From Bacteroidota bacterium (GTDB taxonomy: Bacteria; Bacteroidota; Bacteroidia; Bacteroidales; FEN-979): DNA of 64,000 bases. Position 1 is the stretch's first letter. Each line of letters starts with the position of its first letter. A program made the position numbers and the translations under genes. Of the stretch, positions 53,228 to 61,400 are shown piece by piece. The DNA is taken from NCBI GenBank assembly GCA_026391355.1, contig JAPLDH010000046.1, positions 62,001-126,000 of the forward strand. Reading direction: 5' to 3'. Below the pieces are notes generated by a model. It did no database searches and was not told the origin of the DNA. It was given only the letters and a program-made list of their open reading frames with translations.

Positions 53228-54571
53228 ATGAAAACCTGCTTTACAATCCTCTGGATAATAATCCTCCTCTTTCTTATTCTGCCGGGGATATCCTATTCTC
53301 AGGACAATGTGACAACAGCAACTGTCACCCCTGCATCAGGAACCATGACTGCATTATTTGATGAATATTTTCTTCCAAAGTCCTTGAGGATAGATTATAT
53401 CATGGCAGGAAATTACCTGGAAACCCTTGTTTACCTTTCCCAGATGAAGCAGGAGCCATTCTGGAGCGGTTCCAGGAAGAACCTCATTGATCCGCTGAAT
53501 TATGGAACCTTCCGGGTGATGGCCTTTGATTCTGCCTCCGGTACCCTCATCTATACAAAGGGTTTCTGCAATCTTTTCCAGGAATGGCAGGGTACCCCCG
53601 AAGCGAAAAAAGTGAAAAAAGCCTTCCAGGAAACGTCGCTTTTACCTTTTCCTAAAAAAACAATTCTTTTCAGGATTGAAAAAAGAGAATACAGTGATGG
53701 TGCATTCAATAAATTATTCGAGATATACATTAACCCGAAAGATTATTTTATCAACCGGGAAAATATTATAGCGATTCCATTTACAAAATACTATGATTCG
53801 GGTGAATCGCAGGACAAGGTGGACATTGCCTTCATTGCAGAAGGATATACCGGTGCTGAAATACCCAAATTTCTTACCGATGCAAAAAGGATCTCCGATT
53901 ATTGGATGTCACAGAGCCCATATTCAGAATTCAAAGAGAGGTTTAACTTCTATGCAATTGAATCCGTTTCTTCCGAGTCGGGGGTAACCAATCCGGGACA
54001 TGGCGATTACGTGAATACCTCGGTACAGAGCTCTTTTTATACATTTGATATGGATCGTTACCTCACCAGCTTTGACACCCGTGATATTTATGATATCGCT
54101 GCAAATGTTCCGTATGATATTATATTCATCCTGGTGAACAGTAAAACATATGGCGGCGGAGGCTTTTTTAATTTTTACGGGGAAAGTACTGTCGACAACT
54201 CATATTCCAATGTTGTATCCATCCATGAATTCGGTCATACATTTGCCGGATTGGCCGATGAATATTATACTTCCGAAGTCACCTATTCTGATTTTTATAA
54301 TCCGGCTGTTGAACCCTGGGAACCCAATATTTCCACCAATGTAAATTTTGATACCAAATGGAAAAGTATGCTCTCTCCCGGTGTCTCTATTCCAACACCC
54401 CGGACTAAAGAATACATCGATAAAATTGGCTTATTCGAAGGAGGCGGTTACACTTTAAAAGGAGTTTATAGCCCGACCCAGGATTGCAGGATGAACAGCA
54501 ATGAAGCTCCCGGATTTTGTCCCATTTGCCAGGAGGCTATCCGGAAAATGATCCGATATTACAGTGAATAA
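53228..54571 (+). CDS. M64 family metallopeptidase (IgA-peptidase M64-like)
   Basis: 447 aa from ATG 53228, the start of a clear signal peptide (MKTCFTILWIIILLFLILP...SYSQ). The zinc site is HEFGHTFAGLADEYY at about residue 332, with the downstream Asp/Glu ligand pattern of M64, preceded by DKVDIAFIAEGYTGAEIPKF, the usual domain start. The N-terminal about 170 residues are a beta-rich prodomain-like region. M64 includes an IgA1 hinge peptidase; other members are uncharacterised. The next gene overlaps the stop by 8 bp through a GTG, so peptidase and activase are translationally coupled. Confidence 0.88.
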   Translation: MKTCFTILWIIILLFLILPGISYSQDNVTTATVTPASGTMTALFDEYFLPKSLRIDYIMAGNYLETLVYLSQMKQEPFWSGSRKNLIDPLNYGTFRVMAFDSASGTLIYTKGFCNLFQEWQGTPEAKKVKKAFQETSLLPFPKKTILFRIEKREYSDGAFNKLFEIYINPKDYFINRENIIAIPFTKYYDSGESQDKVDIAFIAEGYTGAEIPKFLTDAKRISDYWMSQSPYSEFKERFNFYAIESVSSESGVTNPGHGDYVNTSVQSSFYTFDMDRYLTSFDTRDIYDIAANVPYDIIFILVNSKTYGGGGFFNFYGESTVDNSYSNVVSIHEFGHTFAGLADEYYTSEVTYSDFYNPAVEPWEPNISTNVNFDTKWKSMLSPGVSIPTPRTKEYIDKIGLFEGGGYTLKGVYSPTQDCRMNSNEAPGFCPICQEAIRKMIRYYSE

Positions 54572-55364
54572 GGGACTGATCTTCGATATTCGCCGTTTTA
54601 CTTTACACGACGGACCAGGGATCCGGACAACTATTTTCTTCAAAGGCTGTCCAATGAGATGCATATGGTGTCATAACCCTGAAAGCCATGCCTGTTACCC
54701 GGAGTTAACCAGAAAAAAAGTTACTCTTAATGGTCAGGAAATTGAGACTCAAAAAACTACCGGAACATGGATGTCTGTTGAAGAGGTTATGAACATTGCT
54801 GAAAAAGATGCTGTTTTTTATCATGAATCAGCGGGAGGTGTCACTTTGTCCGGGGGCGAACCATTATATCAGATCGATTTTACCGAAGATCTGATCAGTT
54901 CCCTGAAACGAAAAGGATATCACATAACAATTGATACCTCCGGTTATGCAACCAGAGCATCTTTTATGCGGATTGTTAACAATACGGATCTGTTCTTTTA
55001 TGACATTAAGCTGATCGATGATAAGGATCATCAGCAATATACTGGTGTTGCCAATGATGTTATCCTTCAAAACCTGATGTGGCTGGCACGCGAAGGAAAA
55101 AAAATCATCCTTCGTTTTCCCGTGGTACCGGGTATTACGGATACAAAAAAGAATATTAACGGATTGATGACTTTATTGTTTCAGATGAAAGAGTTTGTTT
55201 CAGAAATTGACCTTCTGCCTTATCATTCCATGGCCCGGCAAAAATATAAGCAATTGAACAGAGACGACAGACTGGAGAATTTGAAAGATGTCTCCAGGGA
55301 GGAATTAACAGAGTTAAAAAATGAGATTGCAAAAACTGGGTTTATCGTCAAAATCGGAGGTTGA
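54564..55364 (+). CDS. hypE: Glycyl-radical enzyme activase (radical SAM), partner of the downstream enzyme
   Basis: 266 aa with a GTG start overlapping the M64 stop. Radical-SAM cluster C29-x3-C33-x2-C36 in FFKGCPMRCIWCHNPES, SAM-binding GGVTLSGGEPLYQ and IDTSGYA. Activases of the PflA family abstract H from the catalytic Gly of their enzyme. Most HypE-type activases carry an extra ferredoxin-like insert with two more 4Fe-4S clusters between HNPES and GGVTLSGGEP. Here that insert is only about 45 residues with a single Cys, so the auxiliary clusters are absent. It is 34 bp upstream of its substrate gene. The name hypE is by position. Confidence 0.85.
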   Translation: MNKGLIFDIRRFTLHDGPGIRTTIFFKGCPMRCIWCHNPESHACYPELTRKKVTLNGQEIETQKTTGTWMSVEEVMNIAEKDAVFYHESAGGVTLSGGEPLYQIDFTEDLISSLKRKGYHITIDTSGYATRASFMRIVNNTDLFFYDIKLIDDKDHQQYTGVANDVILQNLMWLAREGKKIILRFPVVPGITDTKKNINGLMTLLFQMKEFVSEIDLLPYHSMARQKYKQLNRDDRLENLKDVSREELTELKNEIAKTGFIVKIGG

Positions 55365-55398
55365 AAACATTTATCAATAACTTTAATAATCAGGTTTT

Positions 55399-57762
55399 AT
55401 GACTGACAGGATTAAAAAACTACGGGAACAGAGCCTCGATGCTTTGCCTTATATTTCACCCGAACGCGCCATTCTGGTGACTGAATTTTACCAGACTGGG
55501 ATCGACCGGGAGGTTTCTGTTCCCGTGATGAGGGCATTGACGCTGGATTATATTCTTCAAAACAAATCTGTTTGCATAAACGACCATGAATTGATTGTCG
55601 GAGAGCGCGGACCATCGCCAAAAGCAGTGCCTACCTATCCTGAAATTTGTCTTCATTCGTTGGATGACTTGCTTATTCTTCATTCGCGGCCGAAAGTCGC
55701 GTTTCATGTGGATGAAGGGACCCAACTGGCCTATATGGATATGATCATTCCTTTCTGGAAAGGGAAAAGCAACAGGGAGAGGATCATGAAGAACATGACG
55801 TCGGACTGGATGGATGCCTATCATTCGGGGATCTTTACCGAATTCCAGGAACAACGGGCGCCGGGGCATACTGTGTGCGGAGGAAAAATCTATGAGAAGG
55901 GCATGCTCGATCTCATGGAAGAGATCAAAAACGCAAAGGAGAGCCTGGATTTCTACAATGATCCTGAAGCCTATGATAAGCAGGAAGAACTGAAAGCCAT
56001 GCACATTGCAGCAAGGGCAATTATCCATTTCGCAGGGCGGCATGCTGAAAAGCTTTCAGAACTTGCCAGGGAAGAAAATGACCCGCAAAGGAAAAAAGAG
56101 CTGGAAAATCTTGCTTCCATATGCAAGCATGTCCCGGCACATGCTCCCAGGACTTTCCATGAAGCGCTGCAGTATTACTGGTTCATTCACCTTGGTGTGA
56201 TAACAGAACTTAACCCGTGGGACTCATTTAACCCCGGCAGACTGGATCAGCATTTATTTCCTTTCTGGGTAAAAGGGATAAGGGAGCGTACACTGACAAA
56301 TGAGATGGCACAGGAACTCCTTCAATCTTTCTGGATAAAATTCAACAATCACCCTGCCCCTCCAAAGGTTGGGGTCACGGCGCTGGAAAGCAATACCTAT
56401 ACAGACTTTGCCCTGATCAACCTTGGCGGTATAAAACCGGATGGTTCCGATGCAGTGAATGAACTCTCTTACCTGATCCTTGATGTCATTGAGGAGATGC
56501 GCATCCTTCAGCCGGGTTCCATGGTGCAGATCAGTAAGAAGAATCCCGACAAATTTATTCACAGGGCATTGCAGATCACCAAAACAGGTTTCGGACAACC
56601 TTCGTTTTTCAATTCAGAAGCGATCGTCAATGAGTTGCTGCATCAGGGGAAATCTATGGCGGATGCAAGAAACGGCGGATGCAGCGGTTGTGTTGAAACC
56701 GGGGCATTCGGAACAGAGGGTTACCTCCTCACCGGGTACTTCAATCTGCCCAAGATTCTGGAGATCACCCTGAACAATGGGAAAGATCCTGTTTCCGGAA
56801 AACAACTCGGCCCTTTCACAGGAGAACCGGAAACGTTTATCTCCTTTAATGAACTTCTTGGCGCCTTCAGGAAGCAACTGAATCATTTTATTGATATCAA
56901 GATCAGAGGAAATAATGTAATTGAAAAGTTGTTCATGGAATATATGCCGGTTCCCTTCCTTTCATTGCTTATCGATGATTGTATTGTCAAAGGAAAAGAC
57001 TATAACAACGGAGGTGCCAGGTACAATACCAGTTATATCCAGGGTGTCGGATTAGGTACGATCACAGATAGTCTCACCTCCATCAAACATCATGTATTTG
57101 ACAGTAAGGATATTTCCATGAAAGAGCTCCTTCGCATGCTTTCTGAGAATTTTGAGGGCCATGAAAAATTTCAGTATGAACTGATCTATAATACCCCGAA
57201 ATACGGAAATGATGATGATTATGCAGATGAAAATGCACGGGTCGTTTTTGAGTTGTTTTACGAAGCAGTGAATGGACGCCCGACACCACGGGGAGGGATC
57301 TTCCGTATCAATTTCCTACCGACTACGTCGCACATCTATTTCGGAAGCATGGTCAATGCACTGCCTGACGGAAGGAAGGCAAAAGAACCCCTTTCTGAAG
57401 GTATCTCACCGGTACAGGGAGCCGATAAAAACGGCCCCACTGCGGTTTTCAAATCGGCTGCTAAAATTGACCAGGTGCGCACGGGTGGTACCTTGCTCAA
57501 TCAGAAATTCAGTCCCTCCTTTTTTGAAGACAAGGAGAGCATTCAGAAAATAACCGCACTTTTGCGCGGATATTTCAGGATGGATGGTCATCATGTTCAA
57601 TTCAACGTGGTTTCTGCCGACACCCTCAGGGATGCACAGAAACATCCTGAAAAATATCGCGACCTGATCGTACGCGTAGCTGGTTATAGCGATTATTTCA
57701 ATGACCTTGGAGAAGATCTCCAAAATGAGATCATCCGGAGAACTGAACATAAGGGAGTTTGA
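55399..57762 (+). CDS. hypD: Glycyl-radical enzyme, trans-4-hydroxy-L-proline dehydratase type
   Basis: 787 aa, the length of HypD. The catalytic Cys431 and Glu433 are in NGGCSGCVETG, and the glycyl radical site is Gly762 in VRVAGYSDYF. The whole protein tracks my memory of Clostridioides HypD: APGHTVCG, ELNPWDSFNPGRLDQH, SNTYTDFALINLGGI, YLLTGYFNLPKILEITLNNG, RYNTSYIQGVGLGTITDS and LPTTSHIYFG, so the dehydratase assignment is stronger than for a generic PFL-like enzyme. HypD makes pyrroline-5-carboxylate from hydroxyproline under anoxia. A matching P5C reductase is not in the window. Downstream GH31 follows after 17 bp. Confidence 0.82.
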   Translation: MTDRIKKLREQSLDALPYISPERAILVTEFYQTGIDREVSVPVMRALTLDYILQNKSVCINDHELIVGERGPSPKAVPTYPEICLHSLDDLLILHSRPKVAFHVDEGTQLAYMDMIIPFWKGKSNRERIMKNMTSDWMDAYHSGIFTEFQEQRAPGHTVCGGKIYEKGMLDLMEEIKNAKESLDFYNDPEAYDKQEELKAMHIAARAIIHFAGRHAEKLSELAREENDPQRKKELENLASICKHVPAHAPRTFHEALQYYWFIHLGVITELNPWDSFNPGRLDQHLFPFWVKGIRERTLTNEMAQELLQSFWIKFNNHPAPPKVGVTALESNTYTDFALINLGGIKPDGSDAVNELSYLILDVIEEMRILQPGSMVQISKKNPDKFIHRALQITKTGFGQPSFFNSEAIVNELLHQGKSMADARNGGCSGCVETGAFGTEGYLLTGYFNLPKILEITLNNGKDPVSGKQLGPFTGEPETFISFNELLGAFRKQLNHFIDIKIRGNNVIEKLFMEYMPVPFLSLLIDDCIVKGKDYNNGGARYNTSYIQGVGLGTITDSLTSIKHHVFDSKDISMKELLRMLSENFEGHEKFQYELIYNTPKYGNDDDYADENARVVFELFYEAVNGRPTPRGGIFRINFLPTTSHIYFGSMVNALPDGRKAKEPLSEGISPVQGADKNGPTAVFKSAAKIDQVRTGGTLLNQKFSPSFFEDKESIQKITALLRGYFRMDGHHVQFNVVSADTLRDAQKHPEKYRDLIVRVAGYSDYFNDLGEDLQNEIIRRTEHKGV

Positions 57763-57779
57763 TAAACGAAAATCATAAT

Positions 57780-60167
57780 ATGAGAAGGTTTTTATTTTTA
57801 TTGCTGATCTTTTCCGGATTATCAACCTTTGGGCAGGCTGACCGGATAACAGAATCGGGGAAACTTACTTCACTGATAAAAACAGCAAATGGAGTTGAAA
57901 TTTCTGCTGAGGGAGCAAAAATCATTCTGACCTCTTATTCCCCCACAATTGTCAGGGTGAGAATTGTTCAGCATCTTTTCAGGGATGATTTTTCTTATGC
58001 AGTCATTCAGAAATCTTCTCCGGCTTTTAACAGTGTATCTGAATCGAAGGATTCCTGGATCCTGTCAACCGATTCCCTGAATGTATATATCCAGAAGAAT
58101 CCCTTTCGTATCCGCTTTGCAAACCATCAGGGAACTTCAATCTGTGAGGACTATCAGGATTTCGGGGTAACCTGGCAGGGAACCGAAGTAACATGTTACA
58201 AAAAACTGTTTCCTGATGAAAAGTTCATCGGTTTGGGCGAAAAAACGGGACCCCTCGACAGGCGAGGTGAAAAGTATGAAAACTGGAATTCTGATATCCC
58301 TGATTACTCGGTGATACAGGATCCTCTCTATGTTACCATTCCTTTCTATATGGGAATCCACGATCATATAACTTATGGGATTTTCTTTGACAATTCTTTC
58401 CGTTCGCGTTTTAATTTCGGAGCTTCTACCGACGACCTTTTTTCATCTTTTTCAGCATCCGACGGAGAGATGAATTACTATTTTTTTGGTTCTTCTACTG
58501 TTGCCAACATAATAAAAGACTATACGTGGCTTACGGGGAGGATGAAATTGCCCCCATACTGGAGTCTTGGTTATCAGCAATGCCGGTGGGGCTATTATCC
58601 CGAATCGGAGGTAATGAGCCTGGCTCAGAAATTCAGGGATAAAAAGATCCCTTGCGATGTGATCTATTTCGACATCGATTATATGGATTCATATAAAATA
58701 TTTACATGGCATAAAATCCGTTTCCCGCAGCCCAAATCCATGATTGATGCACTAAAAAACAAAGGATTTCACGTCGTTACCATTGTCGACCCGGGGATAA
58801 AGATTGAAAAAGGTTATTCCTCATACGAGGATGGGATAACCAATGATTATTTTGCAAAATATCCTGACGGGAAACTCTATGTCGGCAGGGTTTGGCCCGG
58901 AAGATGCCATTTCCCCGATTTCACAAAAGAAAGTACGCGGAAATGGTGGGGAAATTCATTTGCAGCGCTAATTGATCCCGGTGTAGAGGGGTTCTGGAAC
59001 GATATGAATGAACCCAGCGCATGGGGGCAAAGCATCCCCGCCATCGTTCAGTTCGATTTTGATGGTCATCATGGATCGATGGCTGAAGCGCATAATATTT
59101 ATGGTTTAAATATGTCAAGGGCTACCTTTGAAGGAACAAAATCCCTGCTTGGCGGGAAACGGCCGTTTGTCCTCACGCGTGCCGCCTACGCAGGAATTCA
59201 GCGATATTCTGCAGTTTGGACAGGCGATAACGACGCAAGTGATGAACATATGTTGCTCAGCGCCAGGTTGGTGAACAGCATGGGATTATCTGGAATTGCC
59301 TTTACGGGTCCTGATATGGGTGGATTCATCGGAATTCCATCAAAAGAATTGTTCACCCGCTGGCTTTCTTTGGGAGTTTATACCCCTTTCCTGCGAAACC
59401 ATGCAGTGGTCGATTCGAAAGACAAGGAACCCTGGTCGTTCGGAGAGGAAACCGAACGAATCGCCATTGAACTGCTGAATCAGCGTTATCAGCTTCTCCC
59501 TTACATCTATTCGGCTTTCTATGAGGCAACCCAATCGGGCATGCCGGTAGCCAGGTCATTGGCCATAGCTAATACTTTTGATGAAAAGATTTACTGGAGA
59601 ACTTACCAGAATGAATACATGTTTGGTGATAATCTCCTGATTGCCCCGGTAACCAGCGATCAACAATTTGCAAAAGTTTATCTTCCCGAGGGTGAGTGGT
59701 ACCGGTTAAGTTCTAACGCTAAATACCAGGGAAATACTGAAGTGATCGTTGAAGCCCCGCTAAATGACCTCCCTGTATTTGTCAAAGCTTCAGGGATAAT
59801 ACCTATGCAATCGGTTATTGAATACACCGCACAGAAACCATCGGTTGCCCTGGAACTTCACATCTATAATGGAAAAACACCCTCTTCCTTCACCTTTTAT
59901 GAAGACGATGGCACTACTTATAGTTATGAGAATGGAAGCTATTACAAACGAATGATTATTTTTGATCCGCGAACGAAAACAATTACCCTGGCAAAATCGG
60001 AAGGGTCATTTGATTCAAAATTTTCAGCCATACATCTTATTCTGCACGATTTCAGTGAAATGGGAATAAAAGTGGATGAGAAGGATTATACACTTAAAAT
60101 GAAGTCGAAAACCGAAAAGATGGTTGAATTTCCGCTGAGCCTTGATAGAGTAGAAATTAGATATTAA
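57780..60167 (+). CDS. GH31 alpha-glycosidase (alpha-glucosidase type), secreted
   Basis: 795 aa from ATG 57780 with signal MRRFLFLLLIFSGLSTFGQA; a TTG at 57759 is unlikely. N-terminal beta-sandwich (about 25-250), then the TIM barrel with LPPYWSLGYQQCRWGYYPES, CDVIYFDIDYMD, nucleophile Asp408 in GFWNDMNEPSAWG, acid/base Asp near 483 in AVWTGDNDAS, and GPDMGGFIG. Beta-sandwich C-terminal domains complete it. GH31 includes alpha-glucosidases and alpha-xylosidases; WNDMNEP is the alpha-glucosidase-type form. In this locus it may remove alpha-glucose caps. Confidence 0.92.
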   Translation: MRRFLFLLLIFSGLSTFGQADRITESGKLTSLIKTANGVEISAEGAKIILTSYSPTIVRVRIVQHLFRDDFSYAVIQKSSPAFNSVSESKDSWILSTDSLNVYIQKNPFRIRFANHQGTSICEDYQDFGVTWQGTEVTCYKKLFPDEKFIGLGEKTGPLDRRGEKYENWNSDIPDYSVIQDPLYVTIPFYMGIHDHITYGIFFDNSFRSRFNFGASTDDLFSSFSASDGEMNYYFFGSSTVANIIKDYTWLTGRMKLPPYWSLGYQQCRWGYYPESEVMSLAQKFRDKKIPCDVIYFDIDYMDSYKIFTWHKIRFPQPKSMIDALKNKGFHVVTIVDPGIKIEKGYSSYEDGITNDYFAKYPDGKLYVGRVWPGRCHFPDFTKESTRKWWGNSFAALIDPGVEGFWNDMNEPSAWGQSIPAIVQFDFDGHHGSMAEAHNIYGLNMSRATFEGTKSLLGGKRPFVLTRAAYAGIQRYSAVWTGDNDASDEHMLLSARLVNSMGLSGIAFTGPDMGGFIGIPSKELFTRWLSLGVYTPFLRNHAVVDSKDKEPWSFGEETERIAIELLNQRYQLLPYIYSAFYEATQSGMPVARSLAIANTFDEKIYWRTYQNEYMFGDNLLIAPVTSDQQFAKVYLPEGEWYRLSSNAKYQGNTEVIVEAPLNDLPVFVKASGIIPMQSVIEYTAQKPSVALELHIYNGKTPSSFTFYEDDGTTYSYENGSYYKRMIIFDPRTKTITLAKSEGSFDSKFSAIHLILHDFSEMGIKVDEKDYTLKMKSKTEKMVEFPLSLDRVEIRY

Positions 60168-60177
60168 ATCTAAACTT

Positions 60178-61386
60178 ATGGAACAAAACACTACTGTCAA
60201 TACAAACCTTTGGAAATCATTTCCAATCTTTCTGGCCTTCCTGTGCATGGGATTCGGGGATGTTGTCGGTCCCATGGTAGGTCTGGCTAAAAGCAGTTTC
60301 CAACTTTCCAATTTTGTCGCACAACTGCTTCCGCTCATGGGATTTATCATGTTCGGGCTGCTTTCTGTTCCTCTGGGAGTTTTCCAGGACAGAAAAGGCA
60401 AAAAATTTCTCCTGGTGATGGGTTTGATCATCGCTTTTATCGGACTTATTATCCCCATTCTGAGCAGGATGTATGGGCCGGTTATCAGTTTTGATCCCTC
60501 TTCAAACACAAAATTTTACATTATCCTGATCGCCATCCTGCTTTTAGGAGCGGGTGCAACAGTTCTGCAGGTCTCTGGAAATCCGATCATGCGCGATGTA
60601 TCACCCGATGGAAAATATTCCAGTAACCTTTCGATGGGGCAATCGATAAAAGCCATCGGCTCTTCGATGGGCTTCCTTCTCCCCCCGCTTGTTGCCAGGT
60701 ATTTGGGGCTCGACTGGACGATTCTGTTTCCAATTTATGCAGGATTGATTTTCATCACTTTCCTTTGGGTTTACTTTACAAAGATTGAAGAAAAGAAGGA
60801 TCCTTCATCAAAACCCGCTCAGTTCTCGGAGTGTTTAAAATTACTCGGTAACGGTTATGTTGCATTAATGGTGATCTCTATTTTCTTATATGTCGGGGCA
60901 GAGGTATCCATGAGTTCCGGAGTTCCCATCTTACTGAAGGAAAGCTATGGTATTGCAAATTTCGGATTGCTGGTCGCCTGGGCATTGTTTTTCCTTCCCA
61001 TCCTTGCCGGAAGATTTATAGGAGCGCTAATTCTCAGAATATTGCCTCCAAAAAAATTCCTGATTGCCACCATCATTATTGCAGTGGTTGGGATCATCTG
61101 CATGTTCCTTGGATCTAAAGTACTGGCATATGGAGGGATCATTCTTGTTGGGTTGGGATTTGCGAATATCTTCCCGTTGATTTTTTCGATCACTGTGGAT
61201 AAATATCCGGAAAGGTCGAATGAACTCTCAGGCCTGATGGTTTCAGCCATCGTTGGGGGCGCTCTCATCCCTCCGGTCATGGGATTGATCGCCGATCATT
61301 CAACTGTGTTGCTCGGTTTCCTTGTTCCATTACTGTGCCTGGTATTTATATCGATAACATCAATCATTACATTGAAAAAAGTGTAA
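60178..61386 (+). CDS. MFS sugar transporter (FHS/FucP-like)
   Basis: 402 aa with 12 TM helices. The N-terminal FPIFLAFLCMGFGDVVGPMV matches the start of FucP/GluP-type MFS porters, with PLGVFQDRKGKKFLLVMGL as the A-motif loop between helices 2 and 3, GAGATVLQVSGNPIMRDVSP and a C-half GRFIGALILRILPPKKFLI. It is probably a proton-linked monosaccharide importer; mannose or glucose released by the three glycosidases in the locus would be logical, but specificity is not visible. It lies 10 bp after GH31. Confidence 0.85.
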   Translation: MEQNTTVNTNLWKSFPIFLAFLCMGFGDVVGPMVGLAKSSFQLSNFVAQLLPLMGFIMFGLLSVPLGVFQDRKGKKFLLVMGLIIAFIGLIIPILSRMYGPVISFDPSSNTKFYIILIAILLLGAGATVLQVSGNPIMRDVSPDGKYSSNLSMGQSIKAIGSSMGFLLPPLVARYLGLDWTILFPIYAGLIFITFLWVYFTKIEEKKDPSSKPAQFSECLKLLGNGYVALMVISIFLYVGAEVSMSSGVPILLKESYGIANFGLLVAWALFFLPILAGRFIGALILRILPPKKFLIATIIIAVVGIICMFLGSKVLAYGGIILVGLGFANIFPLIFSITVDKYPERSNELSGLMVSAIVGGALIPPVMGLIADHSTVLLGFLVPLLCLVFISITSIITLKKV

Positions 61387-61400
61387 AATTATTCACAGGT

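Noticed and set aside
60024-60509. Minus-strand 161-codon frame across GH31 and the MFS gene
   Set aside because: It spans the junction of two strongly supported genes and only mirrors their codons.
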